Source: Bacteroidetes bacterium HGW-Bacteroidetes-6 (lineage in GTDB: Bacteria; Bacteroidota; Bacteroidia; Bacteroidales; DTU049). From it: a DNA stretch of 48,890 nt. Below, one piece after another: positions 28,801-37,866 of this stretch. Numbering within the stretch: the first letter of the stretch is position 1; each line of letters starts with the position of its first letter. Location of the stretch: NCBI GenBank assembly GCA_002842495.1, contig PHDB01000024.1, positions 1 through 48,890 on the forward strand. The letters run 5' to 3'. A program made the position numbers and the translations under genes. Below the pieces are notes generated by a model that did not search any database, was not told the DNA's origin, and was given only the letters and a program-made list of their open reading frames with translations.

Positions 28801-29202
28801 ATGAAAACTCCAAAATTGATTTACGCAGCCATGATTCTGATTACAGTATTGGCAACCAGTTGTGGCGGCAACAAAACTGCAAACGACAAAAAAAACGAAG
28901 AACAAACTGCCGTATCTCCGAAAGAAAGACTTGATGGGAAATGGAAAATAGTGAAAGCTACCGGCGAATTTGCCAGCATGAACGAAGGAACACTGTACAC
29001 TTTTGAAGGAACTGAAAAATTAAGCACAAAGCTTGGCATTATTGAAACGAAAGGAAAAATTGTGAATATCGACGACAGCACTTTTGCTGTTCTTTTCGAT
29101 GGCATGCAAAACAATTCAAATTTCAGCTACCATTTCGAAGGGAAAAATTTAATTCTTGAGCCCAAAAACTCAAATCAGATATTCACTCTCGAAAAACAAT
29201 AA
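28801..29202 (+). CDS. Small lipocalin-like lipoprotein
   Basis: A 133-residue lipoprotein (lipobox ending at Cys21, VLATSC) with a GGNKT start shared with the unrelated lipoprotein at 46690-47301. The mature part has a LDGKWKIVKATGEF motif followed by alternating strands (TLYTFEGTEKLSTK, GKIVNIDDSTFAVLF, YHFEGKNLILEPK), the pattern of the lipocalin-like domain common in Bacteroidota. Likely periplasmic, perhaps a small-molecule binder; the exact family is not certain. Confidence 0.7.
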   Translation: MKTPKLIYAAMILITVLATSCGGNKTANDKKNEEQTAVSPKERLDGKWKIVKATGEFASMNEGTLYTFEGTEKLSTKLGIIETKGKIVNIDDSTFAVLFDGMQNNSNFSYHFEGKNLILEPKNSNQIFTLEKQ

Positions 29203-29220
29203 TAGTTGCCAAAAAACAAA

Positions 29221-29291
29221 ACATACTAAAAACCAGCAAAGTATGTAGAAAAAACATGTTATCACAGGACTGAAAGAAATCCTGTGATAAC
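29221..29291 (+). ncRNA. Candidate structured leader with tandem hairpins
   Basis: Two hairpins precede the terminator at 29293-29330: ACATAC (29221-29226)/GTATGT (29241-29246), and a perfect 12-bp stem GTTATCACAGGA (29258-29269)/TCCTGTGATAAC (29280-29291) with a 10-nt loop. The loop of the first contains ACCAGC (29232-29237), complementary to GCTGGT copies at 29300-29305 and 29308-29313 in the third hairpin's loop. This is a possible pseudoknot or antiterminator; it may also simply be intergenic palindromes. Confidence 0.35.
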
Positions 29292-29292
29292 C

Positions 29293-29330
29293 AAACGCCG
29301 CTGGTATGCTGGTGCCGGTGGCGTTTTTTT
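29293..29330 (+). terminator. Intrinsic terminator upstream of the FG-GAP gene
   Basis: Stem AAACGCC (29293-29299) / GGCGTTT (29320-29326), then T-run to 29330. It lies 20 nt before the start codon at 29351 and terminates transcripts from the lipoprotein gene or acts as an attenuator. Confidence 0.65.
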
Positions 29331-29350
29331 ACAATAAAAACAGAAATAAA

Positions 29351-32300
29351 ATGAAAACGAAAATAACAATTTGGATTGCCATCCTACTCACATCTGCTTT
29401 TGCAAATGCTCAAGGATGGAACGAAACTGAGATAGGCCTGCCTACCCCATACGCCAATAGCACCTACTACTATTTTGGGAATAGTGTTGCTATTGATGGA
29501 AATTATGCCATAGTTGGAGCTCCCAATGCCAATAATTACAGAGGAAAAGCATACGTTTTTGAGCGCATTGCCGGAATCTGGCAAAATGTTGCCGAACTTA
29601 CAGCATCGGATGCTTTAAACAGCGATTATTTTGGCTCATCGGTTTCCATTTCGGGCGATGTAGCAGTGGTTGGATGCAAAAACGATGATGTTGGAAGTGC
29701 CAACACAGGATCGGTTTACGTTTTTGAAAAACCTGTTTCGGGTTGGGCTACTATGACAGAAACAGCAAAACTCTCGGCATCGGATGCCGCAATGGACGAC
29801 AATCTGGGAATATCGGTTTCTATTTCGGGCGATGTGATAGTTGCCGGCGCCTATTACAACGACGACAACGGATCCAACAGCGGATCGGCATATGTATTCG
29901 TTAAATCAGGCAGCAATTGGGTTACGACAACCGAAACAGCCAAGCTCCTTCCTTCGGATGGAGCAGCCTTGGACTTATTCGGATACAGTGTTTCTGTTTC
30001 GGGAAACTACGTTGTTGTTGGTGCATACCAAGACGACGACAACGGTCTAAATAGCGGTTCGGTCTACCTTTACGAAAAACCAATAACCGGATGGATAAAT
30101 ACTACCGAAACGGCTAAACTCACCCCTACTGATGGTACAGCTTCCGACAATTTCGGATATTCGGTTGCTATTTCGGGTGATGTTGTGGTGGTTGGTTCAT
30201 ATCTCTCCGATCAGGTTTACACCGATCACGGCTCTGCATATGTTTTTGTAAAGCCAGTCACAGGTTGGGTTTCGGCAAATCAAACTGCGCAATTGATGCT
30301 TTCAACAGTTTCTTCATACCAACACTTTGGTTATTCAGTTGGCATTTCGGGTGATGATATTGTTGTGGGAGCCGAGAATTATAGCATGCAGGGTGCTTCC
30401 TTCATCTTCACAAAACCAGTGACTGGTTGGGCTAACGGAACTGAAACGGCAAAGCTGAATGCTTCAGATATAAAAAACAGCGATAAATTAGGAATTTCGG
30501 TTGCAATTTCGGGCGATTATGCTATTTCTGGAGCTTCCTGGAGCGATAGTCTGGGAATCAGTGCCGGATCGGCCTACATATATGAAAAACCTGTTTCGGG
30601 TTGGGTAAATGCAAATGAAACTGTTGAGATATTTGCCTCTACAGAATTAAGCAATGTATACGACGAATTTGGATGCGCAGTTGATATTTCAGGCAACTAT
30701 GCCGTTGTAGGCAATCACCAGTATAAAGGGAAAACCGGTAGTGCGACCATATATCATTTTAATGGTTTAGGTTGGGATAAAATTGCTTTACTCACAGCCT
30801 CGGATGGGGTTCAGGAAGATGAATTCGGATGTGCTGTTGCAATCGATGGTAACACAATCGTTATCGGTGCAAAATATGGAGATGGGATCAGCAACAAAAC
30901 AGGAGTAGCATATCTTTTTGAAATGCCGGTTTTGGGCTGGACTGACATGACAGAAACTGCCAGATTAATATCATCGGAGGGAAATTTCAACGACGCTTTC
31001 GGAGCTGCTGTTGATATTGACGGAGATATAGTGGTGGTTGCAAGCCCTCAAGACGGAGAAAGTGGAGCATCGAGCGGCTCGGTATTTATTTTCGAGAAGC
31101 CTGTTTCGGGTTGGGCCAATATGTCCCAAACAGCCAAACTTGTTCCAAACGACGGAGCTGCTTATGACAATTTCGGTAACGTAGTAGCAATAAAAGACAC
31201 GATTCTTGTTATTGGAGCCTCCGGAGACGATGTCACATACAGCAATCAGGGATCGGCATATATCTTTATTGAACCAGCTACAGGTTGGACAAACATGAAT
31301 CAGACAGCTAAATTACTTGCTTCAGATGGTGCTCTCAATGATAATTTCTGCACAAGTGTTGCCATTAATGGCGACATTGTAGCCATTGGCTCATCATATT
31401 CCGACCTGCCTGCATCAAATTGCGGCTCTATTTATCTCTATCAGAAACCAATCAGTGGTTGGACAGATATTACAGAGACAGCTAAACTTACAGCCTCGGA
31501 TGCTGCTTCAAACGACAACCTTGGTGCTTCTATCACAATGTCGGACACCACCATTATAGCAGGTGCAAAACAGCCCAACCTCAAAGGGAAAGTATACGTA
31601 TTCAATAAGCCTGGTGGCAGCTGGATAACTGCTACCCAAAATGCAATTATTGTTGCTTCCGATGGTGCAAATTACGATGGATTCGGCAATGCAATTGCCA
31701 TGGACTTTGACAAAGCCATAGTTGGGGCATATCAGAACGACGACAATGGAATAAACAGTGGCTCGGTGTATTTCTTGCGCAACATCAATCAAGCTGCTGC
31801 TATTACACTTGAGCCAACCGACAACAACGACGTGTGCGAGAATTCTGTTGCTGTTTTTGAAATTAGCACCGGCAATGCAACAAGTGGTCAATGGCAGGAA
31901 AGCTCCGACAATGGCGTTGTTTGGACAAACACAACCGATGGTTTGGTTTACAATGGATCGCAAACCACATCACTTACGGTACTTGCTACAACATCGCTCA
32001 ACAATTATCAGTATCGCTGTATAGTTTCAAATATAATGGGAGCCGACACCAGCAATGCTGCTTTACTTACAATCGATGCCATTGCTCCGATCATTACTTC
32101 TACGCATCCAAATCAAACAATTGATGCTGGCGTCAACTGCGAGGCAGAGTTGCCTGACTACACAACAACAGTTGTTGCTACCGACAATTGTACTGCAAGT
32201 TTAACCATTGAACAAAATCCTCTTGCAGGAACAACAATTAATGGTTCTTCCAACACAATTACATTAACTGTAACCGATGATGCCGGAAATTATAATGAAG

Positions 32301-32848
32301 TTACGTTTAATGTTGTCGTTGCAGATAACACCAATCCAACAATTTCATGTTTGAGCAATCAAACAATCGACTTAACTCAAGGTCAGTCAACCTACACTGT
32401 TTCGGCAAGCGAATTCGATCCTGTTTCTGTTGACGACAATTGTACAATTGCTGGTGTAAACAACAATTTCAATTCATCTTCGTCGCTTTCGGGTGCTCAA
32501 TTGCCAATTGGAACAACCACAATTGAATGGACTGCAACGGATCTTGCTGGTAATACAGCAACGTGCAACTTCGATGTTACGGTGAATGCATATGTAGGTA
32601 TAGTTGAAACTGTCAGCCAAGCTATCAGCATTTTGCCTAACCCCACCAACGGAAATATTGTGATCGTATGTAAACACATGCGAATAGAACAACTTAACAT
32701 TCTCGACATCACAGGTAAGTCAGTTGCAACATATTCAAATGTTGAGTCAGGTCAACAAATTGATTTATCGAATCTGGGAAATGGAGTTTATTTCATAAAT
32801 ATACTTACCCAAAGCGGAGTTGAAACAACAAAGATTGTAAAAGAATAA
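29351..32848 (+). CDS. FG-GAP-repeat T9SS surface protein with HYR domain
   Basis: The start at 29351 (MKTKITIWIAILLTSAFANAQ) gives a signal peptide and a 1,165-residue product; a longer in-frame upstream ATG is rejected because it falls in the terminator. Residues about 20-800 hold some 14 imperfect FG-GAP/beta-propeller repeats of about 60 residues, each with DxFGxSVSISGD and VVVGAxxDDxNGxxSGSVYVFEKP and a TETAKLxxSDG tail. An Ig-like segment (QWQESSDNG), an HYR domain (about 925-1080, CEAELPDYT, VTDDAGN) and a T9SS type A sorting domain (SILPNPTNGNIVIV ... GVYFINILTQSG) follow. Probably a surface adhesin with Ca-binding Asp/Asn loops. Confidence 0.9.
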   Translation: MKTKITIWIAILLTSAFANAQGWNETEIGLPTPYANSTYYYFGNSVAIDGNYAIVGAPNANNYRGKAYVFERIAGIWQNVAELTASDALNSDYFGSSVSISGDVAVVGCKNDDVGSANTGSVYVFEKPVSGWATMTETAKLSASDAAMDDNLGISVSISGDVIVAGAYYNDDNGSNSGSAYVFVKSGSNWVTTTETAKLLPSDGAALDLFGYSVSVSGNYVVVGAYQDDDNGLNSGSVYLYEKPITGWINTTETAKLTPTDGTASDNFGYSVAISGDVVVVGSYLSDQVYTDHGSAYVFVKPVTGWVSANQTAQLMLSTVSSYQHFGYSVGISGDDIVVGAENYSMQGASFIFTKPVTGWANGTETAKLNASDIKNSDKLGISVAISGDYAISGASWSDSLGISAGSAYIYEKPVSGWVNANETVEIFASTELSNVYDEFGCAVDISGNYAVVGNHQYKGKTGSATIYHFNGLGWDKIALLTASDGVQEDEFGCAVAIDGNTIVIGAKYGDGISNKTGVAYLFEMPVLGWTDMTETARLISSEGNFNDAFGAAVDIDGDIVVVASPQDGESGASSGSVFIFEKPVSGWANMSQTAKLVPNDGAAYDNFGNVVAIKDTILVIGASGDDVTYSNQGSAYIFIEPATGWTNMNQTAKLLASDGALNDNFCTSVAINGDIVAIGSSYSDLPASNCGSIYLYQKPISGWTDITETAKLTASDAASNDNLGASITMSDTTIIAGAKQPNLKGKVYVFNKPGGSWITATQNAIIVASDGANYDGFGNAIAMDFDKAIVGAYQNDDNGINSGSVYFLRNINQAAAITLEPTDNNDVCENSVAVFEISTGNATSGQWQESSDNGVVWTNTTDGLVYNGSQTTSLTVLATTSLNNYQYRCIVSNIMGADTSNAALLTIDAIAPIITSTHPNQTIDAGVNCEAELPDYTTTVVATDNCTASLTIEQNPLAGTTINGSSNTITLTVTDDAGNYNEVTFNVVVADNTNPTISCLSNQTIDLTQGQSTYTVSASEFDPVSVDDNCTIAGVNNNFNSSSSLSGAQLPIGTTTIEWTATDLAGNTATCNFDVTVNAYVGIVETVSQAISILPNPTNGNIVIVCKHMRIEQLNILDITGKSVATYSNVESGQQIDLSNLGNGVYFINILTQSGVETTKIVKE

Positions 32849-32869
32849 TTTTACCATCCAATTACAAGG

Positions 32870-32898
32870 CCCTGGCAATTATAAATTGTCAGGGTTTC
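32870..32898 (+). terminator. Intrinsic terminator (possibly bidirectional) between FG-GAP gene and mscL
   Basis: Stem CCCTGGCAATT (32870-32880) with AATTGTCAGGG (32884-32894), one G-U pair, followed by TTTCTT. It lies 22 nt after the FG-GAP stop in a convergent spacer. Confidence 0.65.
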
Positions 32899-32978
32899 TT
32901 GTTTACAACAAAAAAACAATACTTACGGACTGGATTCGACCCGTAAATAATACTCTGGCATCGTAAAAACAAGCTGAT

Positions 32979-33413
32979 TTATTTTTGCTTCAGCAAGTCT
33001 CTGATTTCGGCAAGCAAAATTTCTTCGTTGCTTGGTTTAGGTGGTTCTGCAGGTGCTGCTTCCTTTTTCCTGGTAAGTTTATTGGCAACACGCACTACAA
33101 TAAATACAGAGAATGCAATAATAAGAAAATCAATTATATTCTGCACAAACATTCCATAATTAAGTGTAACTGCAGGGACCTCAGGAGAGACCACGGTTGC
33201 GCCATCCATCACAGCAGGAGAACCATCTTTTAGCAAAAGCGAAAGGTCTTTAAAATCGACACCTCCAAGCAGAATTCCAATGGGAGGCATAAGAACATCG
33301 TTGACAAACGATGCAACAATTTTTCCAAAGGCACCGCCTAAAACAACTGCAACAGCAAGGTCGAGGACATTGCCACGACTGATAAATTCACGAAATTCCT
33401 TAAATATTTTCAT
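32979..33413 (-). CDS. mscL: Large-conductance mechanosensitive channel
   Basis: A 144-residue MscL of normal length. The N-terminal amphipathic helix and TM1 contain FREFISRGNVLDLAVAVVLGGAFGKIVASFVNDVLMPPIG, the family signature; TM2 is IDFLIIAFSVFIVVRVANKL, followed by a C-terminal helix bundle (LLAEIRDLLKQK). It opens under hypo-osmotic tension to release solutes. It lies 12 nt downstream of the DUF3078 gene and is the second gene of that transcription unit. Confidence 0.97.
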   Translation of the reverse strand: MKIFKEFREFISRGNVLDLAVAVVLGGAFGKIVASFVNDVLMPPIGILLGGVDFKDLSLLLKDGSPAVMDGATVVSPEVPAVTLNYGMFVQNIIDFLIIAFSVFIVVRVANKLTRKKEAAPAEPPKPSNEEILLAEIRDLLKQK

Positions 33414-33425
33414 CGCGATTTGTAT

Positions 33426-34382
33426 TTAAAATTTGTACGAAAATCCGAGTCCGAAAACTTCTTTAAACTGGGTACGTGGACCACTTCCGGTAATATTTCC
33501 CGCAGCATCTTTCAATTCAATCATGATATCATCATCATAGACAAGTGTTGTTCCAATGGTCACCGAAATATACTTATTCACTTTCATTCCAATAGCTGTT
33601 TCCCAATAGACATCAATATTCTGGGGCGTCTTAAGATAATTCGAGAATAGCTCAAGCTTGGTAGTCAGTTTCACATTGGTCATAATATCTTTAGTGAAAG
33701 CCCCTTTGAAATAGCCGCCAAACTCAAGTCGGGTCCTCTTCCCTGCGGTAAGTATCAGGGTAGAATCTACCGCATCGTAAACAGCAGGTTCTACTCCAAA
33801 AGCACCAGCATTGGAAAGGGTTGCATCGTTTACGATAGTCATCTTTCCGGTAACAGGTGCAAAAAACAAACTGAGAAAATCTTTCTTTTTATAATCATAG
33901 CCTGCAGCAAAAAGCATATAACCCGGAGCCATAAATTTGGAAATCGCAATCGAATCGTTTGGATAGTTGTATCCGGGCATAAACTGTGATTTGAAATTAA
34001 ACAGAGCTGCTACAAAACTGCTTGGGGTCAGTTTACGACCAAATTTCGAAGAAAAATCGATCTTATCATCTGTTTTCCGAATATTCTGACTGCCCTGTTT
34101 CATAATTCCATAACCCAAATCCAAGTTGTTATCCCAGGTTATCTTGTCTTTTTTGTAATTGGCAAACGAGTTTACAACACTGTTTCCGCTGAACGAATTC
34201 TCACCACCAGCAGCCCAATTGCTAAGTGAAACCTGACTAAACGCCAAGGTAAACATCCCTCCGCGTTTCCAACCATCAATGCTATCATTTCTGAGTTTGC
34301 GTAAATCGGTTTCCTTGTCGGTTACCTGAGCGAAAATGCTAAACGAGGCTATAACAATAGCCACAAAAAAGAAAAGCTTCAT
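33426..34382 (-). CDS. DUF3078 family protein (outer-membrane-type beta-barrel)
   Basis: The start at 34382 (MKLFFFVAIVIASFSIFAQ) gives a signal peptide and 318 residues; three codons upstream is an alternative ATG. The first conserved block WKRGGMFTLAFSQVSLSNWAAGGENSFSGN matches DUF3078. The rest consists of alternating aromatic strands and ends in FGLGFSYKF, a typical C-terminal aromatic barrel strand. Bacteroidota-specific; function unknown. It is probably co-transcribed with mscL, an unusual pairing that may reflect a shared envelope-stress role. Confidence 0.85.
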   Translation of the reverse strand: MKLFFFVAIVIASFSIFAQVTDKETDLRKLRNDSIDGWKRGGMFTLAFSQVSLSNWAAGGENSFSGNSVVNSFANYKKDKITWDNNLDLGYGIMKQGSQNIRKTDDKIDFSSKFGRKLTPSSFVAALFNFKSQFMPGYNYPNDSIAISKFMAPGYMLFAAGYDYKKKDFLSLFFAPVTGKMTIVNDATLSNAGAFGVEPAVYDAVDSTLILTAGKRTRLEFGGYFKGAFTKDIMTNVKLTTKLELFSNYLKTPQNIDVYWETAIGMKVNKYISVTIGTTLVYDDDIMIELKDAAGNITGSGPRTQFKEVFGLGFSYKF

Positions 34383-34424
34383 TTTCCCCACATTTAATTA
34401 AACAAATATTGAATTGTAAAAATA

Positions 34425-35705
34425 CTAAATATCAGAAATATCAAAAGTCTCAAGCAATTGTTTCATTTTTAGAATAAATAAGCCACCCAAAGCGCCGTCC
34501 ACAATTCGATGGTCGTAGCTGAGCGAAAGGATCATCATGGGTCTGATTCCAATACTGTCGCCTTCGGGACTTTCAATCACAACCGGTTTTTTAGCAATTA
34601 CGCCTGCTGCCAAAATAGCAACTTGTGGTTGGTTGATAATAGGAGTTCCTGTCAGGCTTCCAAACGAACCCAAATTGGTGAAAGTGAAAGTTCCACCCGA
34701 AATTTCATCGGGGCTCAATTTATTATCGCGAGCGCGAAAAGCCAAATCGTTGGCAGCTTTTGCAACTCCTGCCAGATTGAGTAAATCGACATTTTTTAGC
34801 ACTGGCACAATCAGATTTCCGCTTGGAAGAGCCGTTGCCATGCCAATATTGATATTTTTCTTCAGAATAATTTTGTCGCCATCAACCGAAGCATTCACCA
34901 TCGGATATTCGCGTAAAGCTTGAGCTGCAGCATGCAAAACAACATGAGTATAGGTGAGTTTAGTGCCGTATTTTTTCTCGAAAAGATTCTTGTTTTTTTC
35001 GCGCCAGTTTACTGCTTTACCCATATCGACTTCGATAAACGAAGTTACATGTGCCGATGTCTGCTTCGAATTCACCATGTGGTCTGCAATAAGCTTACGC
35101 ATGCGATCCATCTGAATTATCTCGTCACCAGCTGAAGGGGTTATTGCTGCAACTGTTGGAGTCAATTTCTCTACTTGCGCAACTGGAGCAACAGTTTTAT
35201 GCCGGTTGGATATATAATTTTCGAGGTCACGTTTGGTAACCCGTCCATTTTCGCCCGACCCAACAATAACATCGAGTTCTTTCAATGCAATATTTTCATT
35301 GCGAGCCATGCTTTTTACCAATGGACTGTAGAAACGACCGCTCCCCTGCTCTTCTTTGTCCGACTTTTCTGCAACAATTGCTTTTTCGGTTTTGGGTTCC
35401 TCAATCACCATCTTTTCCACGGCAATTTCGGTTGTATTTTCAGCAGCAAGCTCTTCCGGCTCACCATCGATTCGAATAATGGCAATCACATCACCAACAG
35501 CCACAACATCATTTTCTTTAAAAAGCAGTTTCTCCAAAACGCCGTCAACTGGCGAAGGCACTTCGCTGTCGACCTTATCTGTGGCAATCTCAACCAACGA
35601 ATCATCTTCGTTGATTGTATCGCCAGGTTTCTTCATCCACTTGGTAATGGTTGCTTCTATAACGCTTTCGCCCAGTTTGGGCATGACTATGTTGAATGTG
35701 CTCAT
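34425..35705 (-). CDS. Dihydrolipoamide acyltransferase (E2) of a 2-oxoacid dehydrogenase complex
   Basis: A 426-residue E2 enzyme. Domains: lipoyl (1-80) with lipoyl-lysine K44 in EIATDKVDSEV; peripheral-subunit-binding domain (about 130-170, FYSPLVKSMARNENIALKELDVIVGSGENGRVTKRDLENYI); catalytic acyltransferase domain to the end with active-site HxxxD in SLSYDHRIVDGALGG (about H399/D403). The lipoyl and catalytic features fit branched-chain or 2-oxoglutarate E2. E1 and E3 are not nearby, so the specific substrate cannot be decided; branched-chain 2-oxoacid E2 is slightly more likely given the long Glu/Lys linker. Confidence 0.9.
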   Translation of the reverse strand: MSTFNIVMPKLGESVIEATITKWMKKPGDTINEDDSLVEIATDKVDSEVPSPVDGVLEKLLFKENDVVAVGDVIAIIRIDGEPEELAAENTTEIAVEKMVIEEPKTEKAIVAEKSDKEEQGSGRFYSPLVKSMARNENIALKELDVIVGSGENGRVTKRDLENYISNRHKTVAPVAQVEKLTPTVAAITPSAGDEIIQMDRMRKLIADHMVNSKQTSAHVTSFIEVDMGKAVNWREKNKNLFEKKYGTKLTYTHVVLHAAAQALREYPMVNASVDGDKIILKKNINIGMATALPSGNLIVPVLKNVDLLNLAGVAKAANDLAFRARDNKLSPDEISGGTFTFTNLGSFGSLTGTPIINQPQVAILAAGVIAKKPVVIESPEGDSIGIRPMMILSLSYDHRIVDGALGGLFILKMKQLLETFDISDI

Positions 35706-35783
35706 GATGCAGCAATGACTTTAATAATTGATGTAAATTTACGATGATTCGGGCAAAGGATGCGACGATTCTGATAAATATCA

Positions 35784-37742
35784 TTAGCGGCCAAGCGATC
35801 GGAAAGCCTTCAGTACAATCTGAATATCATTCCAAACCTTGTAATCGCGTGCATACAGAATATTCAGATTATCAATGGTTTCCGGATTATCAATAGGCTT
35901 ACGAACAAAGTCAACTGGGTTGAGAATTCCTTTTTTCAAGCGTGGCAGTTTGTGATCGAGCGGAATGGTTAGATTGAACCCCACCCACGAGCGTAAACCA
36001 AGCAAAACCCTGAAGATATTCAGAAAAAAGCCCAGCGGACGACGCATTAAAAATATAAGCAGTGGAGAAAAAGCCAATAGAACAACTGACATATTTAAAT
36101 CGAGCAATCGCTTCCGGCGAAGATTTTCGGCTCGCGAAATATTATTGATATTGTAAACATAGTAATCGCCAGGATGGTTAATATTATTACTTCCAATAAT
36201 ATATAGACTTTCGGGAGGAGCAATTTTGAATTCGATATGTTTATGCGGAAATCCCGACATAATACTGATGATATCGTGCGAAGGAATGTTTTTGGAACAA
36301 AAAACAATTTCGTTGATTTTGTAGATTTCAACAATTTCGTCTAATTGCGACAAACGTCCGTAAGGTTCGCCTTCGAAGCCATTACCATTAGGTGAAACAT
36401 AGTGAAGATAGGACATTTCAATTCCTGCTTTATCCATAATCTGCTTCACACGATGCGCTTCATCGGTTTGGCCAACAATCACTATTCGTTTCGACTGACT
36501 ACCGGCAAATGTCATTGAATTGAATTTCATCACATGAAAAAACAATCGCGATAAGATATAAAACAGCAATGTCCATGCAGCTCCCAATAAAATAATGGCT
36601 CTAGAGAATCGAAATGCTTCGGGTAGTAAAGAATAACCTATAAGGATTATGCCCGTACCAATAGCAATACCCTGAATCAATTTTTTCAACCGAATAGGTT
36701 TATCGTAGCCACCATTCAAAAAAGCACTGCTAATCCACACCAGTAAATAAGCAGCAAGACCCATTTTTAGAATATCTTCGGGAAACTGGCCTCCATTGGG
36801 AAAAATAATCCGGTGTTGCCAAACATCCGATATAATATACAACCCCGCTCCAATAGCCGCCATGTCGAAAACAGGAAGAAAAATTCGCTTCACAAAACGA
36901 GCCAGTAATGCCAGTCCTGCACGGAAGTAAATGGCAATATTGATAATAAAAAGAAACAAGCGTAATTTTTCGCGAGCATAGTGTTTGCGGGCAAAAATCA
37001 TCATGGCATTGTAAAACACAAATACATAGTTGGCGCTGCTTTTCTTGGTGCTCTCGCCTTTATAATGGATAATGCGTGTTTCGGGGTAGTAGTAGTTTTT
37101 GTAACCGGCTTTGAGAATACGATAGCTCAGATCTATATCTTCCCCATACATAAAAAATGCTTCGTCAAGCAAGCCGGTTTTATCAACTGTTTCGCGACGC
37201 AAAAGCATAAATGCACCACTGAGAACGTCCACTTGATGAATCTCATGCTTATCCAAATAGGTAAGGTGGTATTTGCCAAATCGCTTCGACCCCGGAAATA
37301 ATGCAGCAAGTCCAAATATTTTAAAAAACGAAACTTCGGGTGTTGGCAAACCACGCTTCGATTCGGGCAAAAAATGACCTTTACCGTCCACCATCATCAC
37401 CCCCAATCCGCCCGCATCGGGAGTTGCGTCCATAAAACCAAGCACTTTACGGAAGGTGTTTTCTTCCACTACCGTATCAGGATTAAGCAACAATATAAAT
37501 TCACCGGTGCTTTGTCTGATTGCCTGATTGTTTGCTTTTGCAAAACCAACATTATCTTTATTATCGATTAAAATGACATCGGGGAAACGCTGTTTCACCA
37601 TGGCCACCGAACCATCCACAGAATTGTTGTCGACAACAAAAACCTCAGCTTCAATATCTTTCAATGCCTGATACACCGAAGTGAGGCATTGTTCGAGAAA
37701 ATGCTCGACATTGTAATTGACAATTACTACTGAGAGTTTCAT
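35784..37742 (-). CDS. GT2 glycosyltransferase fused to a degenerate sugar-transferase module
   Basis: A 652-residue fusion. Residues 1-230 are a family 2 rhamnosyltransferase-like domain (VVIVNYNVEHFLEQCLTSV, VFVVDNNSVDGS, LLNPDTVV, FFMYGEDIDLSYRI). Then come membrane helices (about 255-405), a Rossmann-like CoA-binding segment (RIVIVGQTDEAH, about 418-500) and a C-terminal region resembling bacterial sugar transferases (RRKRLLDLNMSVVLLAFSPLLIF, GLRSWVGFN, LPRLKKGILNPVDF, YARDYKVWNDIQIVLK). The central catalytic part of the sugar transferase is absent, so that half is probably non-catalytic and serves membrane binding or partner docking. A -7 box 5 nt upstream suggests leaderless translation. 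Confidence 0.85.
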   Translation of the reverse strand: MKLSVVIVNYNVEHFLEQCLTSVYQALKDIEAEVFVVDNNSVDGSVAMVKQRFPDVILIDNKDNVGFAKANNQAIRQSTGEFILLLNPDTVVEENTFRKVLGFMDATPDAGGLGVMMVDGKGHFLPESKRGLPTPEVSFFKIFGLAALFPGSKRFGKYHLTYLDKHEIHQVDVLSGAFMLLRRETVDKTGLLDEAFFMYGEDIDLSYRILKAGYKNYYYPETRIIHYKGESTKKSSANYVFVFYNAMMIFARKHYAREKLRLFLFIINIAIYFRAGLALLARFVKRIFLPVFDMAAIGAGLYIISDVWQHRIIFPNGGQFPEDILKMGLAAYLLVWISSAFLNGGYDKPIRLKKLIQGIAIGTGIILIGYSLLPEAFRFSRAIILLGAAWTLLFYILSRLFFHVMKFNSMTFAGSQSKRIVIVGQTDEAHRVKQIMDKAGIEMSYLHYVSPNGNGFEGEPYGRLSQLDEIVEIYKINEIVFCSKNIPSHDIISIMSGFPHKHIEFKIAPPESLYIIGSNNINHPGDYYVYNINNISRAENLRRKRLLDLNMSVVLLAFSPLLIFLMRRPLGFFLNIFRVLLGLRSWVGFNLTIPLDHKLPRLKKGILNPVDFVRKPIDNPETIDNLNILYARDYKVWNDIQIVLKAFRSLGR

Positions 37743-37747
37743 TTATA

Positions 37748-37755
37748 CAAACCTA
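37748..37755 (-). promoter_or_regulatory. -7 promoter element of the GT2 fusion gene
   Basis: Minus-strand TAGGTTTG ends 5 nt before the start codon, matching TAnnTTTG; the transcript would be leaderless or nearly so. Confidence 0.55.
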
Positions 37756-37866
37756 CATCATTTTTCCGAAAAGAAAACGCTGTTTGCAAAATTTCTTGTG
37801 CCAGTGAAATAATAATGTATTTGTCGCACCCGATTTTCTGACAAAAGCACTCAATACATAAATTCG

